Notes: generated by a model not told the origin, from the letters alone. DNA of 64,000 bases from Beijerinckia sp. 28-YEA-48 (GCF_900104955.1 NZ_FNSI01000001.1:2762001-2826000), one strand, 5' to 3'. Shown: positions 17,684 through 27,257, counted from the first letter of the stretch. Numbers and translations: made by a program.

Positions 17684-19520
17684 TTTTCTTCACCTGTTGA
17701 TTGGAACTCAAGTGGGCGCGTGAATGTGTTGGAGCGGCATCTTGTGTCGAGGGACCCCGCGCGATCGTTTCGATCATGGCGAGCTTACCCTTGCGCGCCT
17801 CCGGCTCCTGCCGGCAATCGATCGGCAGTTTAACCGTTACGCGCGTGCCTTCTCCAAGGCCGCTTTCAATCGTCAATTCGCCGCCATGCAGACCGACAAG
17901 GCCGCGCACGACCGACAGGCCGAGGCCGGTGCCTTCATAAGGACGGTCATAGCTGTCGCGCGCCTGGAAGAAGGGATCGCCAAGGCGCACCAAATCCTTG
18001 GCCAGGATACCAATGCCGGTATCAGCCACCGAGATCGTCAGGGCATTGCCCTTCGGCCGCACCGAAATTGTCACCGTGCCACTGTTGGGCGTGAACTTGA
18101 CCGCGTTGGACAACAGATTGATGAGCACCTGCTTGATCGCGCGCTTATCGGCGACGAGTTCGTCGAGCCGCTGCGGCACATCCTGCACGATCGAGATATT
18201 GGCCTGCTGAGCCTTCAGCATAACCATCTTGGTGCATTGATCGATGAGCGGCGCCAGATCGAACGGCTCCGACACAATATCGAAACTGCCGGCCTGGATC
18301 TTCGAGATATCGAGGATCGAATTGACGACGGCCAGAAGATGCTCGCCCGAGGAATGGATGATGTTGGCGTATTCCTGCCGCTTCAACGGATCCCGCGGCG
18401 CCAATTCCTCGGTGCCGAGAATTTCGGAGAAGCCAATGATGGCGTTCAACGGCGTACGCAGTTCGTGGCTGACATTGGCGAGGAAGCGATCCTTCCAATG
18501 AGAAGCGCGCTCGGCCTTTTGCAGGGCATCGTCGAGCTGCTCAGCATGAAGTTTTGCCAGCGAGATGTCGCGCAGAACCGCCATCACGCTGCGATCACGC
18601 TTCAGATCAAGCCGGCGCAGCCGCATCTCAACCCAGGCAAAGGACGGATCGGTGGCGAGGCCGTGCTCATCCAGGGTTGCCGCCGCACGCACCCGCAGTT
18701 CGATCGGCGCCACGCCGCCGTTCGCCGCCGCGTCGGAAACGGCTTTGAGATAAGCCGGGCGGTCAGCGACATGGATGCGCTCGAACAGGGCGCGGCCGAT
18801 CACGTCGCGCGCGATCAGGCCCGGCCCCTCGAAACGTTCGCTTGAAACAAATGTCACGGCGCCGGAGCGATCAAGCCTGATCACAAAATCGCCAATGGCC
18901 TGCGTCAGCGCCTGATACTGCGCGGCGTTGCTGCGCTCGCTGTCGCGGCGCTCGCGCTGTATTTTCAAGCCCGCAAGCGCCACGGCCCCAGCATAGATGA
19001 CGGCAACGATCAGCAGCAGCGCCGCCATATGATCCTGGGACGGATTGGCTGCCCCCATCCAGTGATTGAGCCTGGCGACATGGAGACCGACGAGCGTGGC
19101 GATAGAGCCGATGCAGCTCGCAAGGATCAGCCGGGCGTGCGTGGCGAACATTGCTTCCAGCGGCACCAGGATGAGCCACACCGCCGCGACGCTGAAGAGC
19201 GAGCTGGATTTAAAACCGAGCAGAGCGGCGAAAGCGAGCATAGCCGCTGCCGAAATGACTTGGCACAACAGCAGTCGCCCCGTCGTCGAGACGATCATCG
19301 CAGTGAAAGGCGGCACCAGCAGCAACGCCAGCAACGCGGTGTCCCACAAGGACGGCGCACCATAAAGCGCCAAATAAACGGGCACGAAGGCAAGGCCCAT
19401 CGCGCCGAGCAGAAGACGGCTGGCAATGAAAAGGCGATGGCCGATGTGATCGATCGGCTGGGTCACACTTGCGTGCACCAGTCCACCGATCCGATCCCAC
19501 AATCCGTTGAGGAAGGACAC
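17676..19520 (-). CDS. PAS-domain sensor histidine kinase
   Basis: A kinase of 614 residues. The N-terminal third has several membrane helices (about residues 30-190), then a PAS-like domain (VIRLDRSGAVTFVSS, ARDVIGRALFERIH). The HisKA motif is FLANVSHELRTPLNAIIGF, and the ATPase domain shows NLLSNAVKF, VADTGIGI and GTGLGLSVV. There is no receiver domain, and no response regulator is adjacent. It resembles the DivJ/PleC-type kinases of alphaproteobacteria in the SHELRTPLNAIIGFSE region, but orthology is not claimed. Confidence 0.9.
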   Translation of the reverse strand: MSFLNGLWDRIGGLVHASVTQPIDHIGHRLFIASRLLLGAMGLAFVPVYLALYGAPSLWDTALLALLLVPPFTAMIVSTTGRLLLCQVISAAAMLAFAALLGFKSSSLFSVAAVWLILVPLEAMFATHARLILASCIGSIATLVGLHVARLNHWMGAANPSQDHMAALLLIVAVIYAGAVALAGLKIQRERRDSERSNAAQYQALTQAIGDFVIRLDRSGAVTFVSSERFEGPGLIARDVIGRALFERIHVADRPAYLKAVSDAAANGGVAPIELRVRAAATLDEHGLATDPSFAWVEMRLRRLDLKRDRSVMAVLRDISLAKLHAEQLDDALQKAERASHWKDRFLANVSHELRTPLNAIIGFSEILGTEELAPRDPLKRQEYANIIHSSGEHLLAVVNSILDISKIQAGSFDIVSEPFDLAPLIDQCTKMVMLKAQQANISIVQDVPQRLDELVADKRAIKQVLINLLSNAVKFTPNSGTVTISVRPKGNALTISVADTGIGILAKDLVRLGDPFFQARDSYDRPYEGTGLGLSVVRGLVGLHGGELTIESGLGEGTRVTVKLPIDCRQEPEARKGKLAMIETIARGPSTQDAAPTHSRAHLSSNQQVKKIA

Positions 19521-19831
19521 ACCGCTACTCGTAAGCCAACGCCGCCCCGATCGGCGGCATGGGGCACCTTCGCAAGGCGATCTTATTGAACCCTAAACCG
19601 CGACGGCCCCGACGGTCGAAAAGCCTTTCCAGCGACGGATTTTGGACGTCTGACGGCTGAAAACTGCCTGCATGGTTTAGAAGACGTTGCCGATTTAGCG
19701 CGGTTCCACGCCACCATGGTGAACAGAGCATTGCCGCGACGTATCGGATTTGCGCGAAGGATTTGACGTCAATTTGAAGTGTCCCCGCCATAGTCGCGAG
19801 GTCCGCTGTTGTGGCGGTGCAGAGAGCTCAA
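19521..19831. other. Divergent intergenic region
   Basis: Some 310 bases separate the kinase start from the DUF5330 gene. No coding frame, RNA gene or strong inverted repeat was seen. It presumably carries the two divergent promoters. Confidence 0.4.
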
Positions 19832-20116
19832 ATGTTCTTCCTTGCGCGCAGTGTATTCTGGCTTGGTCTGACCTTCTCCTGGATCCCCTGGAGCGGCGAC
19901 GGCGGCACCGTGACCGGCCCGCGCGAGGCCGCCACCGCCCTGGTGCGGCAGGCCGCGGACACGATCCCTGGCGAAATCAGCCGCTTCTGCCAATCCTCGC
20001 CGCGCTCCTGCCTCGATATGGCGGCCAAAGCCAGCAAAGTGCTGACCATCGAATCGCTGATCGAGGCCGATGCGGCACAACTGCTCGCCGATCAAACTGG
20101 GCGGCCACTGCGCTAA
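19832..20116 (+). CDS. DUF5330 family small membrane-associated protein
   Basis: A 94-residue protein that starts MFFLARSVFWLGLTFSW, a hydrophobic segment acting as signal or anchor, followed by a short soluble region with two cysteines (RFCQSSPRSC). This pattern matches the DUF5330 family of Hyphomicrobiales as I recall it. The ATG at 19832 is preferred over an upstream GTG. It lies upstream of a SufE-like gene on the same strand, about 110 bases apart. The role is unknown. Confidence 0.75.
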   Translation: MFFLARSVFWLGLTFSWIPWSGDGGTVTGPREAATALVRQAADTIPGEISRFCQSSPRSCLDMAAKASKVLTIESLIEADAAQLLADQTGRPLR

Positions 20117-20228
20117 AATCGGCCGCAAAGGCTCGTTTTGGCAAAAAATATCGAAAACCACCGCGATTTGTCGCTGGCGCCAGCCCGCCGGCTCTTCCAT
20201 ATAGGCCATGAAAGGACAATTCGTGCCC

Positions 20229-20657
20229 ATGGCCACCAGCCTGCAGACCATCATTGAGGATTTTGAGCTGATCGACGACTGGGAGGATCGCTACCGGTAC
20301 GTCATCGATCTAGGACGGACGCTCGATCCCCTGCCCGAAGACGCCCATAACGCAGCCAACAAGGTGCATGGCTGCGCCAGCCAGGTCTGGCTGCAGACAC
20401 ACCTCACCGACGGCGCCAACGGACCTGTGTTGAGTTTTCTGGCCGACAGCGACGCTCATATCGTGCGCGGTCTCGTTGCCATCATCCTGTCGATCTATTC
20501 GGGCCACAGCGCCCGCGACATCATCGGCACCGATGCTCTGGCGATTTTTCGTCAACTCGGCCTGATCGAACATCTCACCCCGCAGCGCTCCAACGGCGTG
20601 CGCGCCATGGTCGAGCGTATCCGGCGCGAAGCGACGGCAGCGCTGGCGGCGGCTTGA
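20229..20657 (+). CDS. SufE-family cysteine desulfuration protein
   Basis: SufE accepts sulfane sulfur from the desulfurase SufS for iron-sulfur cluster assembly. The protein of about 142 residues has the family landmarks: an N-terminal LIDDWEDRYRYVIDLG, and the active-site cysteine in KVHGCASQVWL. Start alternatives are ATG 20229, GTG 20223 and ATG 20208, all in frame; AAAGGA fits the GTG best, but all begin before the fold. The suf operon itself is not in the window. A bidirectional terminator follows. Confidence 0.92.
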   Translation: MATSLQTIIEDFELIDDWEDRYRYVIDLGRTLDPLPEDAHNAANKVHGCASQVWLQTHLTDGANGPVLSFLADSDAHIVRGLVAIILSIYSGHSARDIIGTDALAIFRQLGLIEHLTPQRSNGVRAMVERIRREATAALAAA

Positions 20658-20678
20658 TCCTGAATAGCCGCCAATAAA

Positions 20679-20705
20679 AAAGCCGCCGTGATCCACGGCG
20701 GCTTT
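20679..20705. terminator. Bidirectional rho-independent terminator
   Basis: AAAGCCGCCGTG / CACGGCGGCTTT form a 12-base-pair perfect stem with a three-base loop between the convergent sufE-like and mucR-like genes. An A-run on the left and TTT on the right allow use in both directions. Confidence 0.85.
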
Positions 20706-20727
20706 CGAAAGACAGTATAGCGAAGCT

Positions 20728-21141
20728 TTACCGAGCGCCGCGGCGCTGCTGACCGAGACCCATTTCCTTCGCCAACAGCGAGCGGGCCTTGGCATAATTG
20801 GGCGCAACCATCGGATAATCGTTCGGCAAACCCCATTTCTCGCGATATTGCTCGGGGCTCATGTTGTACTGCGAGCGCAAATGCCGCCGCAGCGATTTGA
20901 AGCGCTTTCCGTCCTCCAAGCAGATGATGTAATCATCATGGATGGAACGACGGGCCGAAACCGCCGGCTTGGGCGGCTCGACGACCTTGGCCACAGACGA
21001 ACCGCCAATGCGCTGCAGGGCAGCGTGAACTTCTGCAATTAGATTTGGCAATTCCGTCATCGGAACTGGATTATTACCGACATAAGCCGACACAATATCG
21101 GCTGCGAGCTCGATGAAATTGGAGCTATCGGAATCGTTCAT
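20728..21141 (-). CDS. MucR/Ros-family zinc-finger transcriptional regulator
   Basis: A regulator of 137 residues. The Ros/MucR C2H2-like finger is [16 protein letters not shown] (one Cys, one Asp and two His in the prokaryotic spacing), followed by [13 protein letters not shown] and YAKARS. MucR proteins control exopolysaccharide, motility and cell-cycle genes in alphaproteobacteria and are nucleoid-associated. I placed the start at the ATG at 21141 ([12 protein letters not shown]), which gives the usual length; the frame remains open to 21276. About 300 bases of AT-rich DNA lie upstream, as is usual for autoregulated mucR genes. Confidence 0.92.
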   Translation of the reverse strand: MNDSDSSNFIELAADIVSAYVGNNPVPMTELPNLIAEVHAALQRIGGSSVAKVVEPPKPAVSARRSIHDDYIICLEDGKRFKSLRRHLRSQYNMSPEQYREKWGLPNDYPMVAPNYAKARSLLAKEMGLGQQRRGAR

Positions 21142-21444
21142 GAGACTTTCCACCTGAATAACATTCAAAGAATCAATGGGGCGCGTGTAATAGACTTGTA
21201 CTACCCAAAGCACAAACTGGCATTCATGGCAATATACTAAGCAAACAAGAGTGCAGTTTTTAGTCGCGTAACACAAATCTCAGCAATCCATCGTTATTCG
21301 ACACACTGTAAATGGCGCATTACTTTGATGATACATATACATACGTAGATTTATCAATCCAGTCTCGAGGTCGTGGATTACCAAAAGCGACAGCCGAAGA
21401 CGCGGCGCGCTTCTGCTATCAAGGATGGGACTCAAGGGTGGCCC
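21142..21444. other. AT-rich divergent control region between mucR-like and oligopeptidase genes
   Basis: About 300 bases that are richer in A and T than the host genes around them (for example the patch ATACATATACATACGTAG near 21331-21349). No coding frame was identified. MucR-family proteins bind AT-rich DNA and repress their own genes, so autoregulation here is plausible but inferred. Confidence 0.4.
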
Positions 21445-23628
21445 ATGAAGAAACCGTCAGATCAACAATCTAGCCGTAAATCGAACGCCCTCGGCGCCAA
21501 GGTCGCCAAAAAGGCTTCGAAAACCGAGCCCAAACGCAAGGCACGGCCGGCTCCCGCGCCACCACAGCGCGTGCCGCTGGCCCGAACCTTTCACGGCCAG
21601 ACGATCGCCGATGATTTTGCCTGGCTGCGCGCCGACAATTGGAAGGCCGTGCTGAAAACGCCAGCCAAATTGCCAAAGAAGATCCGCGCTTTTCTTGAGA
21701 CGGAAAACAAATATGCCGAGGCCGTACTGGCGCCGGTGAAGACGCTGCGCAAACAGCTCGTCAAGGAAATGCGCGGGCGTATCAAGGAAGACGACTCGCA
21801 GGTCCCCGCCCCCGACGGTCCTTGGCTTTACTACGATCGCTATCGCAAAGGCGGCCAACATCCGCTGGCCTGCCGTAGGCCCCGTGACGGCGGCAAGGAA
21901 CAGATTCTCATCGACGGCGAGAAACTCGGCAAAGGCAAGCCGTTCTTCGACATCGAAGCGACTGAACATTCGCCCGACCATAGCCGTATGGCCTGGTCGG
22001 CGGATACGAAGGGCTCGGAATATTTTGTCATTCGCATCCGCGAAGCCGGCAAAGATAAGGATCGGCGCGAGAAGATCACCGACACCGACGGCTCGATCGT
22101 GTGGAGCGCGGATTCAAAAACCCTCTATTACGTGCGCATGGACGAAAACCATCGTCCCTATCGCGTTTATCGCCATCGCCTCGGCACGCCGACTGACGCT
22201 GATGAACTGGTATTCGAGGAAAAGAATCCACGCTGGTTCATCCATCTGTCACAAACGCAATCGGGCCGCTTTGGCGAGATCGAAGTTGCCGATCACGAGA
22301 CTTCTGAGACACGCCTGATAGATCTGACTCAGGACGCGCCGAAACTGCGCCGAGTGGCGCAGCGGCGTGAACGCGTGCGCTTCGATGTCAGCGATCACGG
22401 TGACACGCTGTTCATCCTCACCAATGCGGATGGCGCGGTCGATTTCAAAATCGTGCAAGCGCCGCTCAAGAGCCGTTCTTCTGATCAGTGGCGCGATCTG
22501 ATCCCGCACAAGCCCGGTCGCCTGATTACCGGCATGACCGCCTTCGCGCGCCATCTGGTGCGCACCGAGCGCGAGGACGGCCTGCCGCGCATCATCATTC
22601 GCGATATCGCCAGTGGCGAAGAACATGCCATCGCCTTCGATGAAGAGGCTTATGACCTCGACCTTGGCGAAGTGCTGGAGTTCGACACGGACGTCATTCG
22701 CTTCAGCTATTCGTCGCTGACCACGCCGTGGGAGACGTGGGACTATAATATGGCGACACGCGAACGCACCTTGCGTAAACGCCAGGAAATTCCATCCGGG
22801 CACGATCCGAAAAAATATGTCACGCGACGCATCTACGCCACCTCGCACGACGGCGTCGAAGTGCCGATCTCGATCCTATATGCGCGCAAGACCAAGATCG
22901 ACGGCAAGGCGCCGCTGTTTCTCAATGGCTACGGCTCCTATGGTTATTCCTCAGATGCCGGCTTCCGCAGCAATGTGTTGTCGCTGGTCGATCGTGGTTT
23001 CGTCTATGCCATAGCTCATATTCGTGGCGGCACGGACAAGGGCTGGAACTGGTATCTCGACGGCAAGCTCGACAAGAAGACCAATACGTTCCACGATTTC
23101 ATCGCCAGCGCCAAACATCTGGCCCGCAAGAAGTTTACTTCGGAAGGCCACATCGTCGCCATCGGCGGCAGCGCCGGCGGCATGCTGATGGGGGCTGTCG
23201 CCAATATGGCGCCGCAGGTTTTCGCCGGCATCATCGCCGCTGTTCCCTTCGTCGACGTGCTCAACACCATGCTCGACGACAGCCTGCCGCTGACGCCGCC
23301 GGAATGGCTCGAGTGGGGCAATCCGATCGCAGACAAACAGGCTTTCGAGACGATCCGTTCCTATTCGCCCTATGACAACGTGCGGGCGCAATATTATCCG
23401 CCTATCCTCGCCGAGGGCGGCCTCACCGATCCGCGCGTCACCTATTGGGAGCCGGCGAAATGGGTCGCTAAACTGCGCAACGAAATGACCAGCGGCGGCC
23501 CTATCCTGCTGCGCACCAATATGGGCGCGGGACACGGCGGTGCACCAGGACGCTTCGCGCGGCTTGAAGAGGTCGCCGTCGAATATGCCTTCGCCATCAT
23601 GGCGGCACGGCGCCAATTGAAGGCCTAA
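21445..23628 (+). CDS. Prolyl oligopeptidase family (S9A), oligopeptidase B-like
   Basis: A serine oligopeptidase of 727 residues. The N-terminus is Lys/Ala/Pro-rich and disordered, followed by a beta-propeller and a C-terminal alpha/beta hydrolase domain. The nucleophile is in GGSAGGMLMG and the His in GAGHGGAPGR; YGSYGYSSD and HIRGGTDKGWNWY are typical of oligopeptidase B. The enzyme cuts short peptides after basic residues. The ATG at 21445 is preceded by AAGGGTGG; a GTG at 21373 would add 24 residues. A hairpin terminator follows the stop. Confidence 0.92.
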   Translation: MKKPSDQQSSRKSNALGAKVAKKASKTEPKRKARPAPAPPQRVPLARTFHGQTIADDFAWLRADNWKAVLKTPAKLPKKIRAFLETENKYAEAVLAPVKTLRKQLVKEMRGRIKEDDSQVPAPDGPWLYYDRYRKGGQHPLACRRPRDGGKEQILIDGEKLGKGKPFFDIEATEHSPDHSRMAWSADTKGSEYFVIRIREAGKDKDRREKITDTDGSIVWSADSKTLYYVRMDENHRPYRVYRHRLGTPTDADELVFEEKNPRWFIHLSQTQSGRFGEIEVADHETSETRLIDLTQDAPKLRRVAQRRERVRFDVSDHGDTLFILTNADGAVDFKIVQAPLKSRSSDQWRDLIPHKPGRLITGMTAFARHLVRTEREDGLPRIIIRDIASGEEHAIAFDEEAYDLDLGEVLEFDTDVIRFSYSSLTTPWETWDYNMATRERTLRKRQEIPSGHDPKKYVTRRIYATSHDGVEVPISILYARKTKIDGKAPLFLNGYGSYGYSSDAGFRSNVLSLVDRGFVYAIAHIRGGTDKGWNWYLDGKLDKKTNTFHDFIASAKHLARKKFTSEGHIVAIGGSAGGMLMGAVANMAPQVFAGIIAAVPFVDVLNTMLDDSLPLTPPEWLEWGNPIADKQAFETIRSYSPYDNVRAQYYPPILAEGGLTDPRVTYWEPAKWVAKLRNEMTSGGPILLRTNMGAGHGGAPGRFARLEEVAVEYAFAIMAARRQLKA

Positions 23629-23629
23629 A

Positions 23630-23661
23630 ACAAATCGCGTTTCGCCAGAAACGCGATTTGT
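23630..23661 (+). terminator. Terminator after the oligopeptidase gene
   Basis: ACAAATCGCGTTTC / GAAACGCGATTTGT make a perfect 14-base-pair stem with loop GCCA, one base after the oligopeptidase stop. It overlaps an upstream TTG (23658) in the frame of the next gene, which argues for the ATG at 23700 as that gene's start. Confidence 0.7.
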
Positions 23662-23699
23662 CGTTTGACAATTCCATCGAACCGCAAAACGCTATAGCC

Positions 23700-24257
23700 A
23701 TGCTGCTTGACCGTCATCAATCACAACTGCTGATCGTCGATATCCAGGAACGATTGCTGCCGGCCATGGTGGCGCCCGACTCATTGATCGCCAATGTACA
23801 AAGACTCTGCGTTGGCGCCCGCGAACTCGCCGTGCCGATCACCGTTTCGGAACAATATCCGAAGGGCATCGGCGCGACGGTTACCAGCGTGCGCGAGGCG
23901 GCGGGCGATGGCGCGCTGGTGCTCGACAAGCTGCATTTCTCCTGCGCCCGCGACGATAAGATCGCCATGCGCATCAACGAACTCGGCCAGGTGCACCAGC
24001 GCAAGCAACTCGTGGTCTGTGGCATAGAGAGCCATGTCTGCGTGCTGCAGAGCGCCATCGACTTCCAGACCAGAGGCTATCAGGTCGCGGTGATCGCCGA
24101 TGCGGTGTCCTCGCGCAGCGACAGTTCGAAGGCCACCGCGCTCGAACGCCTGCGCCAAAGCGGCGTCACTGTCGTGACGACCGAAATGGTTCTGTTCGAA
24201 TGGCTGGAGGTCGCCGGCACCGATCAGTTTCGAACGGTGTCGAAACTGATCAAGTAG
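23700..24257 (+). CDS. Isochorismatase-family cysteine hydrolase
   Basis: A hydrolase of 185 residues of the isochorismatase/nicotinamidase superfamily. The catalytic triad is visible: Asp in LLIVDIQERL, Lys in LDKLHFSC and Cys in GIESHVCVLQ, followed by ADAVSSRS. No second domain is present. Close relatives are often annotated simply as hydrolases, and the substrate is unknown. The ribosome-binding site is weak. It is convergent with the Pro/Ala-rich gene at 24266, eight bases apart. Confidence 0.88.
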   Translation: MLLDRHQSQLLIVDIQERLLPAMVAPDSLIANVQRLCVGARELAVPITVSEQYPKGIGATVTSVREAAGDGALVLDKLHFSCARDDKIAMRINELGQVHQRKQLVVCGIESHVCVLQSAIDFQTRGYQVAVIADAVSSRSDSSKATALERLRQSGVTVVTTEMVLFEWLEVAGTDQFRTVSKLIK

Positions 24258-24265
24258 CGCTTTCC

Positions 24266-26008
24266 TTACGCCGGCTTGGTCAGGAACTCGCGCAATTCGT
24301 CGAGCGACTTGAAGTGGAACAAGCCACTCGACGTTTCGGCATCGACTGAACCGTTGTCATAGAGCGTGTAGATGACGCCTTGCGATTCATAACGGCGCAC
24401 GATGGTCACTTCAGGTTCGGGATCCGGAGCAGGCGTCGGCTCGAGCGCAAGTTCTGGCTCGGGCTCGGGTGCCGGCTCGGATGTCCCTGGCGCGGGCTCC
24501 ACCGCCAGCGGCGACACTGGCTCTGGTTCGGCCTCAGCTTTGATCTCGGGCACCGGCAACGGTTCAGGCTCAGCAGCTTCGTGTGGCGCGGCTTCGTTCG
24601 GCGCGTCGTCGAGAAGCGTATGTTCCAGGCGCTCTTCGATCGTGCGCATGATGGCGGCGTGATCGCGTGGCGACACGGGCGCCGCCGGAGAAGCAGCTGG
24701 TGCGGCCGCAGGTGCAGGCTCTGCCGGTTCCGAACGCGTCACCCATTCGGGCTCCTTCGGCAGTTCGATGCCACGCAGGGCAGCATCAAGCCAGGCAAGT
24801 TCGTCCGCTTCCGTCGATTCTCCGGCCGGGCCGGCTTCAATCTGCTCAACGGCGGCGGCGGGAGCGATCTCCTCAGTGATCTCTTCTACGATCTCTTGCG
24901 AGCTTTCTTGCAAGCTTTCTTGAACGCTCTCTTGGCCCATCGGCGGGCTGGCGATATCCGCCGTCGCTGTTACGTCGTCATGCACATTGTCCTGACCAAC
25001 CGCTTCCGGTGCAGGCGGCAGCAGTGGCGACGTTTCGACAATGGGTTCGGCCAGGGGCCCTTCCGCGACCTTAGGCATCTGCGGAGGTTCGGGCGGCGGC
25101 GGCGCCGCACCGAAGAGCTTGCCTTCAATCTCAGCCTCTAGCCGTTTCAGGGTCTCCGTCGGATCAATGGACGCGGCCGGTTGGGGCGCAGGGGGCGCGA
25201 CGAGAATCGTGGGCTCAGGCGGCGCTTCAACGACCTTGGGCGGGGCTGGCGGCTCGACGGGCCGGGGCGTCGGTTCGGAGCGACGGCCGAAGATGGCAAC
25301 GCCCGCTGCGGCGGCGCTGGCGGCGCCAGCCAGCGCACCGATGGAAATACGTCCCTTCGGCGGGGGCGCAACCGGCGGCGGCGCGACGATAAAGGGCTCG
25401 GGCGCGAAAGGCTTCGGCACGGAAGGTTTGGGCGGCTCGGGCGCGTGAATGGGAGCTTCTGAGACCGCAGGCTCCGAGATCACGGGCTCAGGAATCGCAG
25501 GCGCGGCCATCACGGGCTTGGGGATCACCGGCTCATACGCCCGGATGTCCTTATGGATCTCTTGAGCCACGGTCTCGTGCAGAGAAGCGCTTTGCACGGC
25601 GGTCTCATGCACGGCGACATCAGGGGCCGGCTCCGCCTCGGCGGCAGGCACCGAGGGCACGAACGGCGGCAGCGGCGCCGGAATGGGCAGCGGCAACGGC
25701 ATGTCCTGCGGGCTCGGCAAGGCATTCTGCATGCCTTGCGGCGGCCTATCGGCAAGCGGCGGACGCGACGGCGTGGCCGGGCGCGACAGCCCTTCACTCT
25801 CTTCCGAATGCGTTCCTTGGATCACCGCATCGAGCTTTGCCACGACGGCCGAAATCGCCGTCAGGATGGCACCCGCCGAAAGCAGCATCGATCCCGCGAT
25901 GAATTGCGCCCAACCCCGCTCCACCAGAACGATCGACCAGCCATTCACCATGGCGGCGATGCCGATCACGATCAGGAGCAAGCCGGCAGCAAGAATGGCA
26001 AGCCGCAT
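24266..26008 (-). CDS. Large Pro/Ala/Glu-rich membrane protein of unknown function
   Basis: A protein of 580 residues. Two N-terminal membrane helices (about residues 2-24 and 35-58) precede some 470 residues of low complexity dominated by Pro, Ala and Glu. A short folded C-terminal module follows: VIYTLYDNGSVDAETSSG and FHFKSLDELREFL. The C-terminal piece looks like a small conserved domain displayed on a long extended linker, perhaps spanning the periplasm or cytoplasm. Start: a TTG and an ATG are adjacent, and I chose the ATG at 26008. It is the last host gene before the prophage. Confidence 0.75.
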   Translation of the reverse strand: MRLAILAAGLLLIVIGIAAMVNGWSIVLVERGWAQFIAGSMLLSAGAILTAISAVVAKLDAVIQGTHSEESEGLSRPATPSRPPLADRPPQGMQNALPSPQDMPLPLPIPAPLPPFVPSVPAAEAEPAPDVAVHETAVQSASLHETVAQEIHKDIRAYEPVIPKPVMAAPAIPEPVISEPAVSEAPIHAPEPPKPSVPKPFAPEPFIVAPPPVAPPPKGRISIGALAGAASAAAAGVAIFGRRSEPTPRPVEPPAPPKVVEAPPEPTILVAPPAPQPAASIDPTETLKRLEAEIEGKLFGAAPPPPEPPQMPKVAEGPLAEPIVETSPLLPPAPEAVGQDNVHDDVTATADIASPPMGQESVQESLQESSQEIVEEITEEIAPAAAVEQIEAGPAGESTEADELAWLDAALRGIELPKEPEWVTRSEPAEPAPAAAPAASPAAPVSPRDHAAIMRTIEERLEHTLLDDAPNEAAPHEAAEPEPLPVPEIKAEAEPEPVSPLAVEPAPGTSEPAPEPEPELALEPTPAPDPEPEVTIVRRYESQGVIYTLYDNGSVDAETSSGLFHFKSLDELREFLTKPA

Positions 26009-26192
26009 CAATTTCTGCCTTCTCTCTCAGCGAAACCCGAATCAAGGGCCTAACGCTTGAAAAACTCACAAGGTCACAAAAAGAGGTGGAAATACTTAAA
26101 ATTGCGTCAGAAATGACCAATCCGAAATTTTGGAACGATAACTAGCTGATTCTAAATAGCTTCACTCCACGCACCCGTACGGCGATTATATA
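26009..26192. other. Host-prophage junction (attL region)
   Basis: About 180 bases between the last host gene and the integrase stop, with a visible drop in GC content. The phage attachment core must lie here if the integrase is terminal, but the right end is outside the window, so no repeat can be matched. No tRNA or tmRNA end was recognised. Confidence 0.5.
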
Positions 26193-27257
26193 TTATTCCG
26201 TCAGCTGTGTGAGAAGTGTGTGCGGACTGTGTTTTTGCATCGACTCGGTGAGGGTCTCAATCGAGGCATATGCATAGCGAGAATGACTGTCCTCGCTGTT
26301 GTGTCCGATGATGTCCTTTCGGTCCTCCTTTGACATTCCCAGTTGGCGCGTCCAGGACGCAAACGTATGACGCAAATCATGAATTCGCTTCGTGGGCAAG
26401 CCCGCCTTCTTGCGAAGAACGCCCCAACCCTCGTTGATCGAGACCCAGGGTTTACCGGTGTACGGGCTGGCAAAAACGTAGCGTGAGTTTGTGCGGGTGC
26501 GGAGCACCGACAGCGTGCGTAAAGCTGTGTCCGAGAGCGGGATCAAACGCCCCCGTTTTGTCTTCTCGCGAAGGTGGTTCAGATCGATCACCCGCTTGCG
26601 GAAATCGATCTCATCCCACTCCAGGTGGAGTGCCTCAGATTTGCGCATCCCAGTCTCCAGGATGAGCATAATGAAGAACGGCCAGAACCGATGGTCCTTG
26701 GCTGCGACGAGCAGTTTCCGAACCTCCTCGGGGCGAAGCCATCGGGGTTGGTACTTGGACTTCTTGAGGTGCTTCTTGTTGATCAACTTTATGGGGTTGA
26801 ACTCAGGAGCCCCCTCCATTTCATCAGCGATACAAAACTCGATGACGGTGCTGATGGCGCTCAGTTGCAACCGTAGCTGAATGTCCGGAATTTTGTTCTC
26901 TTTACGGACGGTCTTGATGTGCAGTCGAAACCAGGCTGGCGTCATCTCAGCCAGAGCCGGATCGCCCGCTTCGTGGATGAAGCGAGCAATCAGTTTCCCG
27001 TATTGATCAAGGGTCGTCTCTCGCAATTCGTTCGGGTTCGCCGCTGCGAACACGGTCCAGGCTGTGCTGAAGCGGACGCTGTGCTGAATAACGATGTCGC
27101 TTACAGCTTTGCGTTCTCTCTCATCCGCAACTTGTTGAGCCTGTTTTCGAGTTCTTGAGCCCTTTGCGATACCTGTGGAGATGCGTTTGATCGTACCTCC
27201 GACTTGCACTTCTGCGTACCAGAAGGGCGAGTCTTCTCTACTGTACAGTTTTGACAT
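26193..27257 (-). CDS. Phage tyrosine recombinase (integrase)
   Basis: An integrase of 354 residues. The N-terminal SAM-like core-binding domain is at about residues 60-150 and the catalytic domain at about 165-340. Catalytic residues: Arg in LETGMRKSEALHLEW, His and Arg in HDLRHTFASW, then GHNSEDSHSRYAYAS with the late His position and the Tyr nucleophile. It would integrate and, with a directionality factor, excise the phage. The C-terminus faces the host junction. Its first 52 codons overlap the upstream HTH gene in another frame. Confidence 0.95.
   Translation of the reverse strand: MSKLYSREDSPFWYAEVQVGGTIKRISTGIAKGSRTRKQAQQVADERERKAVSDIVIQHSVRFSTAWTVFAAANPNELRETTLDQYGKLIARFIHEAGDPALAEMTPAWFRLHIKTVRKENKIPDIQLRLQLSAISTVIEFCIADEMEGAPEFNPIKLINKKHLKKSKYQPRWLRPEEVRKLLVAAKDHRFWPFFIMLILETGMRKSEALHLEWDEIDFRKRVIDLNHLREKTKRGRLIPLSDTALRTLSVLRTRTNSRYVFASPYTGKPWVSINEGWGVLRKKAGLPTKRIHDLRHTFASWTRQLGMSKEDRKDIIGHNSEDSHSRYAYASIETLTESMQKHSPHTLLTQLTE

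Noticed and set aside
24380-25141. Rightward 253-codon frame rich in Arg, Gly and Phe
   Set aside because: Shadow of the Pro/Ala/Glu-rich gene on the other strand; low complexity and no SD.
26009-26192. tRNA or tmRNA end as the attachment site
   Set aside because: No cloverleaf or T-arm sequence could be found; the att core cannot be defined without the right end.
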